DNA of 64,000 bases. It comes from Cantharellus purpuraceus. Its lineage: Eukaryota > Basidiomycota > Agaricomycetes > Cantharellales > Hydnaceae. Each line of letters starts with the position of its first letter. Within the stretch, counting starts at the first letter, position 1. The DNA lies in the NCBI GenBank assembly GCA_025174535.1, contig JALBUN010000003.1, forward strand, positions 1,820,501 through 1,884,500. Direction: 5' to 3'. The position numbers and the translations under genes are program-made. Below, piece after piece: positions 41,882 to 53,275 of this stretch. A model generated the notes under the pieces. The model was not told where the DNA came from. It did no database searches and worked only from the letters and a program-made list of their open reading frames with translations.

Positions 41882-44803
41882 ATGTCCTCAAAACGTATTC
41901 GCGAGTACCCACCAAATCCCAACACGACGCGAGGCACATCGACCAAACTTGGATCAAGTGGTGACAAGATCATATATGCAAATGGGAAAAGTATTGTGGT
42001 GCGTGAAACATTCAGCGTTCTCCGAACACCAATGCCACATACATAAGATTGATTGTAGTTTGATATAGATCAGAGATTTGTCTGTCAGTCTCACCCCACC
42101 TGTCGCGCACTGCTATGCATTGAGCGAGGATTTGTCACTAGAATCGGGGAAATGACGTTGTGTATTCCGGACATGTTCAACCAACCACTGTTGCCCGCTT
42201 CTCGCCGTCAGGGTACTACGCTGCGTCCGCAGACATTCAGGGCAATGGTGCGCGCGGTGTTACCATGGACGCGATAATGGTGCTGATCAACGTGTATCAT
42301 TCAACTTCTGACGGGTTGTGGCACGTGCAGTGCGGATATGGGATACAGTGGGAGCAGATCAGGTCTTGAAGGCCGAGTATAAGGTCCTTGGTGGGAGGAT
42401 GTGCGTCCCGTTGCCCCATGAGGCCATAAGAATTTCTTACTCACAAATATCTCCAGAAATGACCTCTCATGGGATGGTGAGAGTAAACGTATCATTGCTG
42501 TTGGTGACGGACGCGAAAAGTGAGCGTTTCTTAGTTGAGCTGGTTTTCTTACCATGCTCACATTTTCTCCCTCTTTTTTTCCGCTCTTGTGAAACATAGG
42601 TATGGGCACGTCTTTCAATTCGATACCGGTTCTTCAGCGGGTGAAATTGTCGGGCATGCAAAGTCCCTGAACGCGATCGCTATCCGACACCAGCGCCCGT
42701 TCCGCGCTGCAACAGCCGGTGACGATGGGTTGGTTGTATTTCACACTGGTATATCTCGCCGACGTTCAGAGGCAATTTTGCTTAACCGTAGTCCACAGGC
42801 GCACCGTACAAATACGACAAGGTATGCTACATTCCAAGTTCACTATTTGCATCAATTCTTATGCTGTGACAGACCTTGAAAGCACACACAAACTTTGTTC
42901 ACTCAGTCGCATATGCGGGCCATGGTACACATTTTATCTCTGCAGGCTCGGATGGGAGAGTTTTCTTGTGGGACGGGGTTTCTGGCGAGCGTGCGGCAGA
43001 ATTCGTGGATGGAACCGAGGCACATAAAGGGAGCGTGGTAAGTGGGATATAATTTTCAAGATGGACCTGGAGTGATGCTTTGCCCACGGACAGTACTCAG
43101 GTGCATGGGCACCTGATAGTAAGAGCATCGTCACGTCATCGGCTGACTGTATGATTAAACTATGTACGTTCGTTTCGCAAATCTTGCGCCAGCGTGCTTG
43201 TTAATCTATTCTTTACTAGGGGACGTCGAGACGTGTACAGTCACCACATCGTGGTCTGTTGGGTCTGGTGTAGAACACCAGCAAACAGGCAACACATGGA
43301 CTAGCAGCGACAACATTGTGAGCTTGAGTATGGGCGGTGTACTTAATGTGTTTGACCCACGAGAAGGCGCGGGCCCCGTCAAAAAAATCCATGTAAGTTG
43401 CATCAGTCTTTGTCTTGGAGAGTTGCTTGTGGATGGGCGTCTGATACAACTGCATATGCCCATGAGGACGCTGCTAATGCTTTTTCCACCAGGGCCCGCA
43501 AAAAGCTATCACATCTGCTGCCACATCAACATCTTCAGCAACCTTCTTTGCAGGCTCCGCTGACGGACGCGTGCATTCCTACATCATCGCTGACGTAGAC
43601 GGTGTGTCTACGTGTGAACGTGTATCGGGCGTAGGACATACCAACCTCGTGTCCGGCATCGCGAGTGGAGTAACAAGCACTTGGAGTGTTGGCTTTGATG
43701 ACCGCGTGCGGGAGTTAGGAGTGGACGACAAAAGCGTTGCGCCATTTTCAACGACGTGAGTAATCCTTGCTCTTCGATTGGATGATTATCAACTTTGCCA
43801 CTGGCTTGTCACGTACAGTATGACGTATGGCCCGACAGCCTCTCAGCCGAAAGGAGTTGCTGTATCCGACGATGGTCATATTTTCGTTGCAGAGGCTGAG
43901 CATGTCGAAGTACTGCGATCAGGGCAGCGTGTGTGTGCCGTGGATGCACGATATAGTGCGATCAGCGTGGCTGTAGGCGCCGGGATCGTTGCTGTTGGTG
44001 GAGAGGTAAGATTTCCTACTTCAGGCGTAGTGTGGGTGTCACGTTGGTGGATGGTCATGCTCTCAGTGGTGCCCACCATAACCTCGGGCTTGTTGTCCTA
44101 ATAAGGCGTATCTCAGGGTTAGAGAACTTTCTATGTGGACTGTGCTGACCTTTCTGCTCCTCAGGACGCAAAAGTGCACCTATATAATTGGAATTCAAAT
44201 GGGACACTCACAGTCGCGGGACTGCTCGAGGGCTCGAACAAAGGTCCAGTAAGCGCTCTCGCGTTCTCTCCCAACGGAGACTTGCTGGCCGCTGGAGATG
44301 TGAGTTCACGCATTTCTTTTGGCACTTCTGTCTCGCATGCTCCATGTGGGTTCTTATGTTTTCTTTTGCATTCAGAGTACTGGAAAGATCGTCGTGTATG
44401 ATATGAAAGAGTGCAAGGTGCTATATAATACAAATGTTACGTCGTCTCATCTCTAACCGATTGGCCAGGCCTCAATTTCGCGGTGGACATTCCACAACTC
44501 GCGTATTCATTCACTGGCTTGGACGGCTGATGGCGTGCACGTTGCGTCTGGCTCCCTTGATACGCACGTATACGTGTGGAGCATTGCGAAGGTGCGCGGT
44601 GAACCTGCACCTGGGTCAAATCTAACTTTTTTCACTCTTCCTGCTGCTAGCCCATGCGAAACATTGCGATCAAAAATGCAGGCCCGGGCGGCGTTTGGGG
44701 CGTGCGTTGGGTGCCTATGGCGGATACGGGCTCACAAGGGAGGCTCCTGAGTGCAGGCGCAGACGGCGCCGTGAGAATGTGGGAAGTTGTATTCCATGTG
44801 TAG
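41882..44803 (+). CDS. AIP1: Actin-interacting protein 1 (WD40, cofilin cofactor)
   Basis: With cofilin it disassembles and caps actin filaments. It is a two-propeller WD40 protein of roughly 600 residues spread over about eleven exons. The start MSSKRIREYPPNPNTTRGTS is the family N-terminus. Readable repeats in order: SGHVQPTTVARFSPSGYYAA then VRIWDTVGADQ; NDLSWDGESKRIIAVGDGRE; IRHQRPFRAATAGDD with APYKYDK across an intron; DVETCTVTTSWSVGSGVEHQ; IVSLSMGGVLNVFDPRE; VSALAFSPNGDLLAAGD then GKIVVYD; HVASGSLDTHVYVWS; and AGADGAVRMWEV with stop at 44801-44803. Several exon joins are confirmed by phase, for example 42258/42337. It lies between a retroelement nest and the CipC-like gene. Confidence 0.9.
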
Positions 44804-45868
44804 GGCAGGAGGTAGTCGAGGCTCCAGAAGAAGAGAGGAATGTACGGATGTGTATTGCAGTGCTTCTATAGGATAGCGTAGCATTTTTACCAGTAGGCAA
44901 TCAAGTACAGAGTATCAATGAGTCACGTGCTTCGTTATAGCAGGAACACGAGGCTTCCCGATTGTACAGTGCAGGCATCTTGTCCCATGATCCATACAGC
45001 CGTTCTTGCGATAGCATTTTCATATCGGCCAAGTACTGCCGGAGAGGCTATGGGGCTATGGGTGCGCCATTCATTCTTATCCATTCCTATCCCAACTCTT
45101 TGAGTTTTCGCATGGCTGTTCTTCAAACGTTGATTATTATCACAGTGGCTGATTCTCCACCGCGTCATTCCCGCAGGAAAATTGGTGCCAATACTAGTGC
45201 TCAACCTGACGTCGATCCCGACCATTTCTCGGAAGATATAGCCCGCCGCGATTCTCTCATCTCGTATTGGAAATTGCGTATGGACGCCCATGGGTGCGCT
45301 GGGTTGCTGTGCGCTACAGAGGACGCTCCGACGATTCTCGAACGGGGAATAGGCTTGTAACGAGTAATTTGTCACGGTCAGTTATGAGTATCAGTGACTA
45401 CCAGGGTAGGCCTAGCAAGCATATAGGCCCGAGAACATGTCTACGCCCATGACATATGTCTCCTGCCACTAGGGTCTTCTGATCTTGCCTCGTCCCACGA
45501 TCAAATCACTTGATCCATGATAGCCTTTTATGGGAAAGTTGGAGACCACGGATTCAGATGCATACGAACGAGAAGCAAGAAACCAGTGCACGTTAGTATA
45601 CGCCAGGTCGCAGCTGCCTCGGAAGTTTGGTGAAGGCATTGGAAGCTGTTGGAGGGCGGTGCATATTAAATATGTCACTGCTGTACAACAACCTTTGCCT
45701 CGCAACGTCGGCGATGGCCGTTGCGCAGGGTGCTGATAACAATAACATCCAATTTGTCGGAGTTTAACTCCAAGAGGGTCGTTACTGTCATATATAAAGG
45801 ACCATCAGCCCCCAGCTCCGTCCTCACATCAACCACCTCACCTTACCTCTACACACCACATACACATC
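44804..45868. other. Intergenic stretch
   Basis: Plus (44962-45360, 132 residues) and minus (44935-45375, 146 residues) frames overlap completely and neither has recognisable motifs. I leave them uncalled. TATATAAA at 45791-45798 lies 71 bp before the next start codon. Confidence 0.45.
45791..45798 (+). promoter_or_regulatory. TATA box of the CipC-like gene
   Basis: CATATATAAAGG about 70 bp upstream of the ATG, followed by CT/CA-rich leader, typical of highly induced fungal genes. Confidence 0.6.
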
Positions 45869-46376
45869 ATGGGCATCTTGGACTTTTTGAGCAATCACGC
45901 CTCAGATCACGAACAGGTATATTGCTATGAACTGTCCATTGCGTCTGTCATTGCGGCTCTTAACGTCGACCTTACAGGTCGAGGGAGCGGGTCACAAGGC
46001 TTCCCTCTCGCATGAGCTTATCGCCGGTGCTGCAGCATTCGAGGCTGCCAAGGCCTACGAAAAGCACTGCGCCGAGCAGGGCAAGCCCGACAGCCACGCG
46101 TACGTTCTCAGTCTTTACACCGTCGCCCTCCTGTCTAATCGACTGCCATTTCACTCACAGCAAGGCCAAGGAGCTCGTCGCCGCATTCAGCGGTGCTTTC
46201 ATTGACCGAGTCGTCGAGACCAAGGGGTGAGCATGAAACAACCCCCAGAATTGCTCCCGCCTCTCGCTGATAACACACACTTTCCTTTCAGTCTTGACTT
46301 CGTCGATGCTCAGAAGGCCAAGCACGAAGCCAAGAAGCGCGCCGAAGAGGGACTTGTTGGTGGCGGTGAATACTAA
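45869..46376 (+). CDS. CipC-like stress/antibiotic-response protein (DUF3759)
   Basis: Exons 45869-45916, 45978-46099, 46161-46226 and 46292-46376 give about 106 residues. It starts MGILDFLSNHASDHEQV and contains the DUF3759 core HKASLSHELIAGAAAFEAAK, AKAYEKHCAEQGKP, AKELVAAFSGAFIDRVVETK and GLDFVDAQKAKHEAKK. This family was named for a concanamycin-induced protein and is small, soluble and alpha-helical; the biochemical role is unknown. The strong TATA box and compact introns suggest a highly expressed, inducible gene. All joins are in phase. Confidence 0.92.
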
Positions 46377-47544
46377 GAACATCGAGCACTCTCTGCTGTT
46401 GTAATTTCTGCCCAAGTACACTGTAAAAGGAATAAGACAAATAACAAAGTGAAATGTTTGTAATTCTTGTGGTGGCAGTGTTTAGCCTCCCCCTATAAAC
46501 AGCGGGGACACTCAGACAGCGGTCAGACAGCGTTCGGTCATGTCAAACCAGCCTTAAGATGTCTGGAAGACTTGGAACGAACGCCTTGAGAAGTAACTAT
46601 CAAGTCAGCCAAGAACGTCAGGCACAGGTCCCCTGCGTAAGGGTGCTCAGTGCTCTTGCGTGGACCGAGTAACGACAGTCCACAACATGCAATTAATCAA
46701 TAATCCGGTTTGCATACGCGGTCACTCCTTATATGAGATCACTCACAAAGGGTTATGCGCTGGATAGATAGATCTAGGCACCACAAGCAATTGATACACA
46801 TCTCTGGGCACTTGCAGGCACCACCAACACAATCAAGAGAGGCCAGCTTAACGAAGAATGGAAGTGATATCGACTCGCCCTCAACGTGGATGCATATAGG
46901 TCCGTGACTCGGCAGGGCATGATAATTATTTTTTGCGCTTACCGGAGTTTACGCCCTTTCCGCTGAACTCCAGTGCCAGATACCAGCCTTCACTTCTCTG
47001 CCCGATGTCCAGTGCAAGTGGCAACATCTCAAACTAAACCACGTGCTAAGGTTGTGTCGTAGACAAATTCAAGGGTTGGAGCTGGATTGCAAAAACGCCA
47101 CAAGTTACACCCTGTCTCAAGTTAAGTAAAGTCTGATCGATTGATATATTCGCACGATGTAACCGTGGTTTCCAAATCTTTCAAACGTGACTGCAGCGCC
47201 TCTCTTGAACCTCATCACGAGGTTTAGAATCTGAGCGTCATTTTCCATATTCAGCTGCTGCTCCATGTCGGTGATGTCTTGTTGATCGTGCATCCGGTGT
47301 AAGATTGGTAATGACAATTCGGGGTGCCGAAGTCTACTGTAAAGCTGCACTAAATTAAGAACCTTTCTTATAAGGACGTTTATGATATCACTGCATTTGC
47401 TTGTCGGTTAAAGTATTCGGTGGCGATGAGAAGCCCCTTCTCCACCTACCGTGCGGAACAGATACAACTCGTCGCCCTAAACTACACCTTACTGACCATG
47501 ATTAGTGCTAAAAGACATGCAGTCCATTTCGTCACCCTCGCCCA
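46377..47544. other. Intergenic stretch, includes the left arm of an inverted repeat
   Basis: No gene is recognised. A 77-residue minus frame at 47117-47350 has no motif. The segment 46866-46982 is the left arm of a diverged inverted repeat whose partner lies at 52619-52735. Confidence 0.5.
46866..46982. repeat. Left arm of a long-range inverted repeat
   Basis: Shared blocks with the reverse complement of 52619-52735 are: CGCCCTCAACGTGGA against CGCCCTCAATGTGGA; ACTCGGC; and CGCCCTTTCCGCTGAACTCCAG, which is identical in both. Overall identity by eye is roughly 70 percent over 117 bp. Confidence 0.65.
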
Positions 47545-47990
47545 CTTCAGCACGAAAATACCCTTCTTGTCCATGGGCACAATTGGCTCTCCATCTTCGG
47601 CACTAACACCCTGCCCTCCACGCCATCCTAGAACGAGATAATGCGTCGCTGTGCCTTCCCCACCAGATCGGGGGACGAGGCCAGCTGCACTGTATGTGTC
47701 ACAACGGCGGGTTCAGAACCTGTGATATTGAACGGCCTGAATACGCTAAATATAGGGGTACAGCATCGGTGAGCTCGTCTATGGCCGTTGTGAGCGGACT
47801 GCCCCTAGAGAGAGACGTCGTGCCAGAACCATGACCTGCACAGATCTGACGGGTCAGTAAGAGGGTGAGATGTCCGGTGCGTGGGCTGGTGGCAGAGGAG
47901 GCTGCAGCGGGGTGGAGAAGACGCGAAGCCTCACATGTTTCCATCGGGAGCATAGATGAGGACCCAGACGCGTGCTGTACAGAGGAGAAT
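47545..47990 (-). pseudogene. Decayed paralogue of the lipocalin-like gene
   Basis: Minus strand, collinear with 51590-52000. Recognisable parts correspond to the SPLTTAIDELTDA block (PLTAAVDELADA in the intact copy), the CTGCACTGTATGTGTCAC segment, and the start MLPMETCEASR, which lies at the position of IYTPDGYMCVPV. Frame breaks and missing conserved residues show it is dead. Same strand and order as the copy at 51.5 kb, so a duplication of this locus is likely. Confidence 0.7.
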
Positions 47991-48979
47991 AAGGCTTCGC
48001 AGAACCAACACCAGTGTAAAACTCGTTATCAAGAATTAATTTCTATTTGGTCTTGTTAGCGGCCCTCACATGAAGTTTGGGGGTTGTATGCTTTTACCTA
48101 GCACTTTCCAGACTCAAAAGTTTCCTGTCTTGAATATTAGGATGAAAGGTCAGTTTCCATCAAAAAATCGACTAGCTGGGGCAAATTCTAAATGAAGTTG
48201 TCCATGTACCTGGTCACTGTTGAATTGATGATCAATAACATATGTCATATGATTGAACGCACGGCAAGTAGTACAGTAACTCCATACATTCAATCTATCT
48301 ACGGCTATGGCCACATTTATGCGCCACTGGTAGCTTGAAAACGAGTTGCAAGCTGTGACCATGAGCGCTAGAGCTCTTAGGTAGTCGCGTAACCCAGCGG
48401 GTAGTCGCGTCACTTATGCAAGGCATTTACTTAGTCAGGTAAGGAATATGAGCAATCTGAGAACTTGTTTACTGAAGCTGGATTGCTGTCTAGCTTAGAT
48501 CCTCATCCATAAACTTAACAGGGAATTCGAGGGGACCACAGATGGTATCACTTTCCGCCAAATAACGCAACGTGAGGCACGAAGTGGCGAAAGATGGAGT
48601 AACTGCATTATACAGCCATGCTTCTCTCTATCAAGCATGAGAAACTGTCAAGGGTCTTCTTCTTTGGTCATTGCATACAAATTCTTTCTCATGTGCAATT
48701 CATCTGCCTGCTTCACCTTTGTCTACCATGGTGTATAGTTTGGGTGCGGGCCCCCTGCTATGCAGTCATATTGGCTGAGCGAGTGGTCGTTCTCATCCAC
48801 TCTTCTCCAGAGCGCTGGTTAATGTGAATTCGCGAAATTCCATGAAGTTGTCTGGAAATGTTTCTGTCCAGGTTCGACTCTGGTCATTCGGATTGTGACA
48901 AATACGTAAATGGATAACTGAGAAAGGTACATCTTGACATCTTTGGAAAACACCGAGCATGGCATCACTGCCCACCTCA
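47991..48979. other. Intergenic stretch
   Basis: Nothing is recognised. Short frames are without motifs. A short direct repeat GGTAGTCGCGT occurs twice near 48377 and 48400. Confidence 0.4.
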
Positions 48980-51081
48980 TATTTTCAGGCAACGCATGCA
49001 ATGCGTTTGGACTTCTAAAGCACGTGCTAAGGACATTTGGGATTGGAGATGATGTCCTGGCCAAACGCGGACTCGGGGAAGCAGCACTGGACGGTGCAGG
49101 TGTGAATTTTCCTCCATATGCCCTACGCAGTGCTTTGGATCTACTCTGGCCACTAATGTGACACATGCCCCTGGATATATCGAGCTAGACAACCATAACA
49201 ATGCCTGGGATGCCATTTTTACTTTCTGATTGTGTGGCTGAAGAAATGACAGTTGCCACGTGCCAGCCTGTGAAGGCTAATCTTGGGCTTAGGCCCAGGG
49301 ACGGTAACGGCGTCTACCGGTAAGGAGACAAGTGCTGTTAGAGTTGCACATCGACTCACAACCATTTCGATGCACACTCTGTGAGGGACTCGCAGCAGCT
49401 CAAACCTCTGTTTCTCAGCATGACCGATCCCGGGCCAGTCATATTGGAATTTATCAACAGACGTGAGTTTGCTGGAATATGTGGCATGGGTGTGTCACAG
49501 TCCTTTTTGAAAACAGTACCTGATTGATAGCACCACTCCAAGCCATGGATTTCCATGCCAGCTCAATCAGACAACTTGACCTCACCTGAGTCACCGAGAA
49601 TGCTCCAGCGCTTTATATAGGATATTCACCACGTCCATCATTCAAAATGCAATGCTTCTGTTCCCAAGTATCAGATCATGAATAAGAGACTCCAATTTTG
49701 TCACCACAGCGCTCAAGACTTCTCTATGTGCAAGGCATCGCATCTGAGCTCGGAAAACCTCAGCACGTGCATCCATTTGTACAGGTGCAGTGCTCTACTG
49801 GACTAGTCGATGCTGGAGTCCCATACTTAACCATTTTCCCGATAGTTCGCCAACCGATTGTCTGGAGTTTATTGTCAAATCTTAGACCGCCGGGAGGATG
49901 GGGCTGAAATGCGCATCTCCCGGTACCCACTGTTAGCTCATAACAGCTCGTCAATCGGAGCTTGTTGAATTGGCAGGCAAAGCATAATGCGTTAGTGGCA
50001 CTACATCCTGCGAAACGGCAATTTCTGATCACCCGATCTGCTAGACGTTTCCTTCAGCGGGCAAGTGGACTGGTCACTGGTCACTGGGCATGAACTGTAA
50101 ACACATGAGTACATGCTGACCATGTTGGCAACAATCACAGAAAGTGGCAGTATATGTATCTGTCCATCCAAGGCGTGCTGTAGTTTCCAGCTTTTCCATA
50201 TCCTGGTGTCGGAGCGTATACTGGAGGCTAATGGTAATTCGAAGAACTAGTCAACATACATCTCTCCGCGTTCCATCCATTTTACCGAAGCCACAACCAA
50301 AGGGGCGCAATGGTCAAGAACCTTACGTGTCAGACAACGTTGCCAATGCCTCTCGTACCGTCATTGCCGCTTGTTATGCGCTATTTCCATACTGGGCACA
50401 TGGACGCCTCTTTAACGCGGTTTCCGTGACACTGAGCTTGTTGTATGTAGTATACACTCTTTGCGAATACCTCGCTCCACAGTACACCTCCCGTTCGTGC
50501 GTTGTTCTGGGAGTTCTCCGCGGATGAACCTGAGTTATTGCGGTAGAAAGGCAGTTCTTGGTTAGATGCGATATCCTTGTCACGCCGTGCTTACACTTAA
50601 TGTTACTGCCGTCGAGGTTAGTATCTATTGATGATTTGTAGGCTTCCAGCTCATGCTACTTACTCACCAAGCATCTTCCCTGTCGAGGAAAGACCATCTG
50701 GCGTGACTGGTGGACGCACGACGTTGTCAACGCTACGTCTAGCTCGAACACCAAACTCTCTGCCCCTTTAGGTCATATCAACGTCCCCATCCGAGATAAC
50801 TCTGTCGCTTCTGCTGTCATTAGACACTAGCGTATACGATTAAGGAGTCTCGTTGCGGCCCATACGCCATTCTAGCGTCATTGTCAGCTGATGGCCATGT
50901 GTTTGGGACAGTGTACATTGATGACGGGATCAGCTTTCCTCCTGGCCTCAGCTCAACATTGACAATGAAGGCGACGGCAAGCCAAGCCACCATCACTGGC
51001 AAAGGCTCATTCGGGATTGCGCAAAAGCTCGGAACAGCCACCATACTGGAGCAAAAACCGACGCAGGTCCCAAGTTGATGT
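48980..51081 (+). pseudogene. GH31 alpha-glucosidase pseudogene (C-terminal two thirds)
   Basis: Scattered but collinear GH31 text lies on the plus strand: GAGVNFPPYA near 49100; ATNVTHAPGYIELDNHN near 49150-49205; LSAFHPFYRSHNQRGA at about 50265-50312; then, after a frameshift, GQEPYVSDNVANASRT and ALFPYW to 50396; EFSADEPELL followed by a frameshift and VERQFLVRCDILVTP to 50585; RDWWTHDVVNATSSS and KLSAPLGHINVPIRDNS at 50700-50805; and GHVFGTVYIDDGISFPPG with SFGIAQKL at 50890-51035. The order and motifs are those of secreted fungal alpha-glucosidases. The catalytic nucleophile region between 49260 and 50260 cannot be read. Several frameshifts and stops show it is not functional. Confidence 0.8.
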
Positions 51082-51549
51082 GAAGCCCGCAAGAACGGGG
51101 AATACCTTGTCGTTCCCAACATGACCACCACCTTGAACAACCATGTGAGCCTCTTCTGGAGATAGAATATAGTAGAAAAGTGGTTTTTCAGAAAAGATGC
51201 TGGCAGTAGATAACGACATCACGCAATTTTGAAGATGGAAAGAGCGATATATATGTTCCACGAGGAAAGAACCCCCAATCCAACTCGGATATTTATCTAG
51301 CAGTGGCGTACTATACGCGCACATACCCTCTACGTTAGTACATCCATATTAACTAGGGCATAGTCGGAGGGCTTGCTGGTTCCAGTGGGTTTTTTCTACG
51401 AGATATATGAGTCTTGAGACTGACTGTAATTCTCACATCAAGTCAACATCATGTTACCCGGCATTTCTGATTATGTTGACAACTTTTTCAGAGACATGCC
51501 AATCAACATCGTGATCAGCATTCAAGTGTATCAGTATACAGCACCGCGC

Positions 51550-52110
51550 TCATTTCGCCACTTTCCCCCACTTCCACACGAGAATCCGCTCCTCGCCCAT
51601 GACTGTCGGTGGCTCTGCCTTGAGCGTTAACACTTTGCCCTCTGCCCCATCCTCAAGGGTGGCAATGCGCTGCTGCAACTCCCCCACGATATTAGGGAAC
51701 GATGCCAGCTGCACTGTATGTGTGACAATGGGCGGCTCTCCGTCAGAGACGTCGAACGGGCCTGTATATGAGATAAAGTGGCGCGCAGCGTCGGCGAGCT
51801 CATCCACAGCTGCTGTGAGTGGGTTGCCACTTGATAGAGGCTTTGCGCCAGGAAGCATGATCTGCCCGGACCTGTGGGTCATGAGTGAGAGGTTGAGAGG
51901 GGGAACAGGCGGCAGCGGGACGTCCAGGACGGGATGTGAGAAAAACACGGGGACGCACATGTATCCGTCGGGAGTGTAGATGATGCTCCCGATTGCGTGT
52001 TGGGACATTGGGTAGATGGTGTCGTGTTCGTCACCCTTTGGGGATACGCGGACGGCAGTGAAACTGAGGAGGCGCCAGGATCCGAGGATGGAGTCACGAA
52101 GGGAAGACAT
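51550..52110 (-). CDS. Lipocalin-like domain protein
   Basis: Single readable exon of 186 residues from the Met at 52110 to the stop at 51550. Motifs of the fungal/bacterial lipocalin-like family are ILGSWRLLSFTAV at the N-terminus, GSIIYTPDGYMCVPVF in the middle, RHFISYTGPFDVSD, HTVQLASFPNIVG and a C-terminal RILVWKWGK. Such proteins form an up-and-down beta-barrel and often sit in natural-product clusters, but no partner genes are here. The Met at 52110 is preferred to that at 52173 because it starts at the domain edge and because TATATATA at 52160-52153 would fall inside the leader. A decayed paralogue lies 4 kb to the left. Confidence 0.8.
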   Translation of the reverse strand: MSSLRDSILGSWRLLSFTAVRVSPKGDEHDTIYPMSQHAIGSIIYTPDGYMCVPVFFSHPVLDVPLPPVPPLNLSLMTHRSGQIMLPGAKPLSSGNPLTAAVDELADAARHFISYTGPFDVSDGEPPIVTHTVQLASFPNIVGELQQRIATLEDGAEGKVLTLKAEPPTVMGEERILVWKWGKVAK

Positions 52111-52152
52111 GTCGATGGGAATCTGCAGGCAACAAGAGGTGAGTGAGTGCAC

Positions 52153-52160
52153 TATATATA
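52153..52160 (-). promoter_or_regulatory. TATA box of the lipocalin-like gene
   Basis: Minus strand CTTATATATAGTGC lies about 45 bp upstream of the start codon at 52110, which implies a very short leader. Confidence 0.5.
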
Positions 52161-53275
52161 AGCGGATAAACACACCTCTCTACGCAAAGAATACTACATA
52201 CGTGTGTCATGTCACAATTATTTATGTGAGCCAGCAGCCTCGGTGGGCAGGGCCTCTGACGGTCGGGGCTTTTAGGGAGCTGGTCGCCGTTAATCGATCG
52301 TGGGTAGAAACCTGGCCGTGGCACGAGCAGCACCGGGTTCTGTATCAGGATCAACTGCAGCGTTGTGTGGCCGTGGTGTGTACTGCCACAGGGTGAGATG
52401 ATGATCCGGTGCAACCAGGTCCCCGGGTCACGGCCCAATCCGTGCCTACCTTCATCACAAACCTCGAGGTACTTGCCCAACTAAGGCTTTCCTATCCGCA
52501 GTGGCAGTATTGTTCATGCAAAGCGGAGAGGAACCGTTTCTCATCGATATAAAGCCTATACCTACCTCTGGATCGCACCCCGCTAAGTACTTAACAACTT
52601 AAGGCAGGCGAAGTATGGGATCGGGGCTGGAGTTCAGCGGAAAGGGCGTGAACTCCAGTAAGTGCCAAAAGATATTCAATACCCCGCCGAGTTGTGCACC
52701 CATAGGAGTCCACATTGAGGGCGAATCGCTCCATAGTTAAGTCTTCGTCAGTGCTCTGTCAGTGACGTAGCAACGAGTCACATGTCCGCCCAACCGGACA
52801 TAATTAAACTGAGACACTAGTTTATTCATCCCTCTGCGAATAGATAAATAGACTCTTATCCTTTTGTTCTTATTGTTTACTTTTGTTTCATATTCTTAAA
52901 TAGGCATCTAGCTAAGTATCAGTATGTAGAAGAGAGGGAAAGGGAACAACTTTTGGAATTCGATGATTTATCCCACTCACCTAAGTTCGAAGCTCGGAAG
53001 TTTTGTGTAACGCTCTATTACTCTTTGGATCGTCACATAAGTACTCGCCGCTCTTTATCTATGGTACATGTAGCAACTAATGCGCGATAGACTAGCGTGA
53101 TAACACCTCAGTGATATTCCTTCACTGAGTATACATCAAACTAATTACCTAGCGTGATAACTAGTGTCTGCTGATATGGAGAAGTGGGAGGCGGATTGGA
53201 GGGTCATATGGTGCAAGGTGGAGAGTCATGTGTTGGTGACCCGTAAGAAGGAGCTGCGTGTCGCAAGGTCAGCGA
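52161..53275. other. Intergenic stretch, includes the right arm of an inverted repeat
   Basis: No gene is seen. The 52619-52735 segment pairs with 46866-46982 in inverse orientation. The stretch from 52800 to 53160 is AT-rich with repeated CTAGCGTGATAA (near 53092 and 53149). Confidence 0.5.
52619..52735. repeat. Right arm of the long-range inverted repeat, with a perfect hairpin
   Basis: Contains CTGGAGTTCA (52627-52636), a 12-nt GC-rich loop and TGAACTCCAG (52649-52658): a perfect 10-bp stem. The left arm at 46.9 kb keeps one side exactly and the other with changes. Confidence 0.7.

Noticed and set aside
44935..45375. Overlapping ORFs of 132 and 146 residues on opposite strands
   Set aside because: Neither shows motifs, splice signals or similarity to anything I recognise; mutual overlap suggests chance.
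48865..48900. GTTCGACTC resembling a tRNA T-loop
   Set aside because: Only a four-base stem forms and no upstream tRNA body is present.
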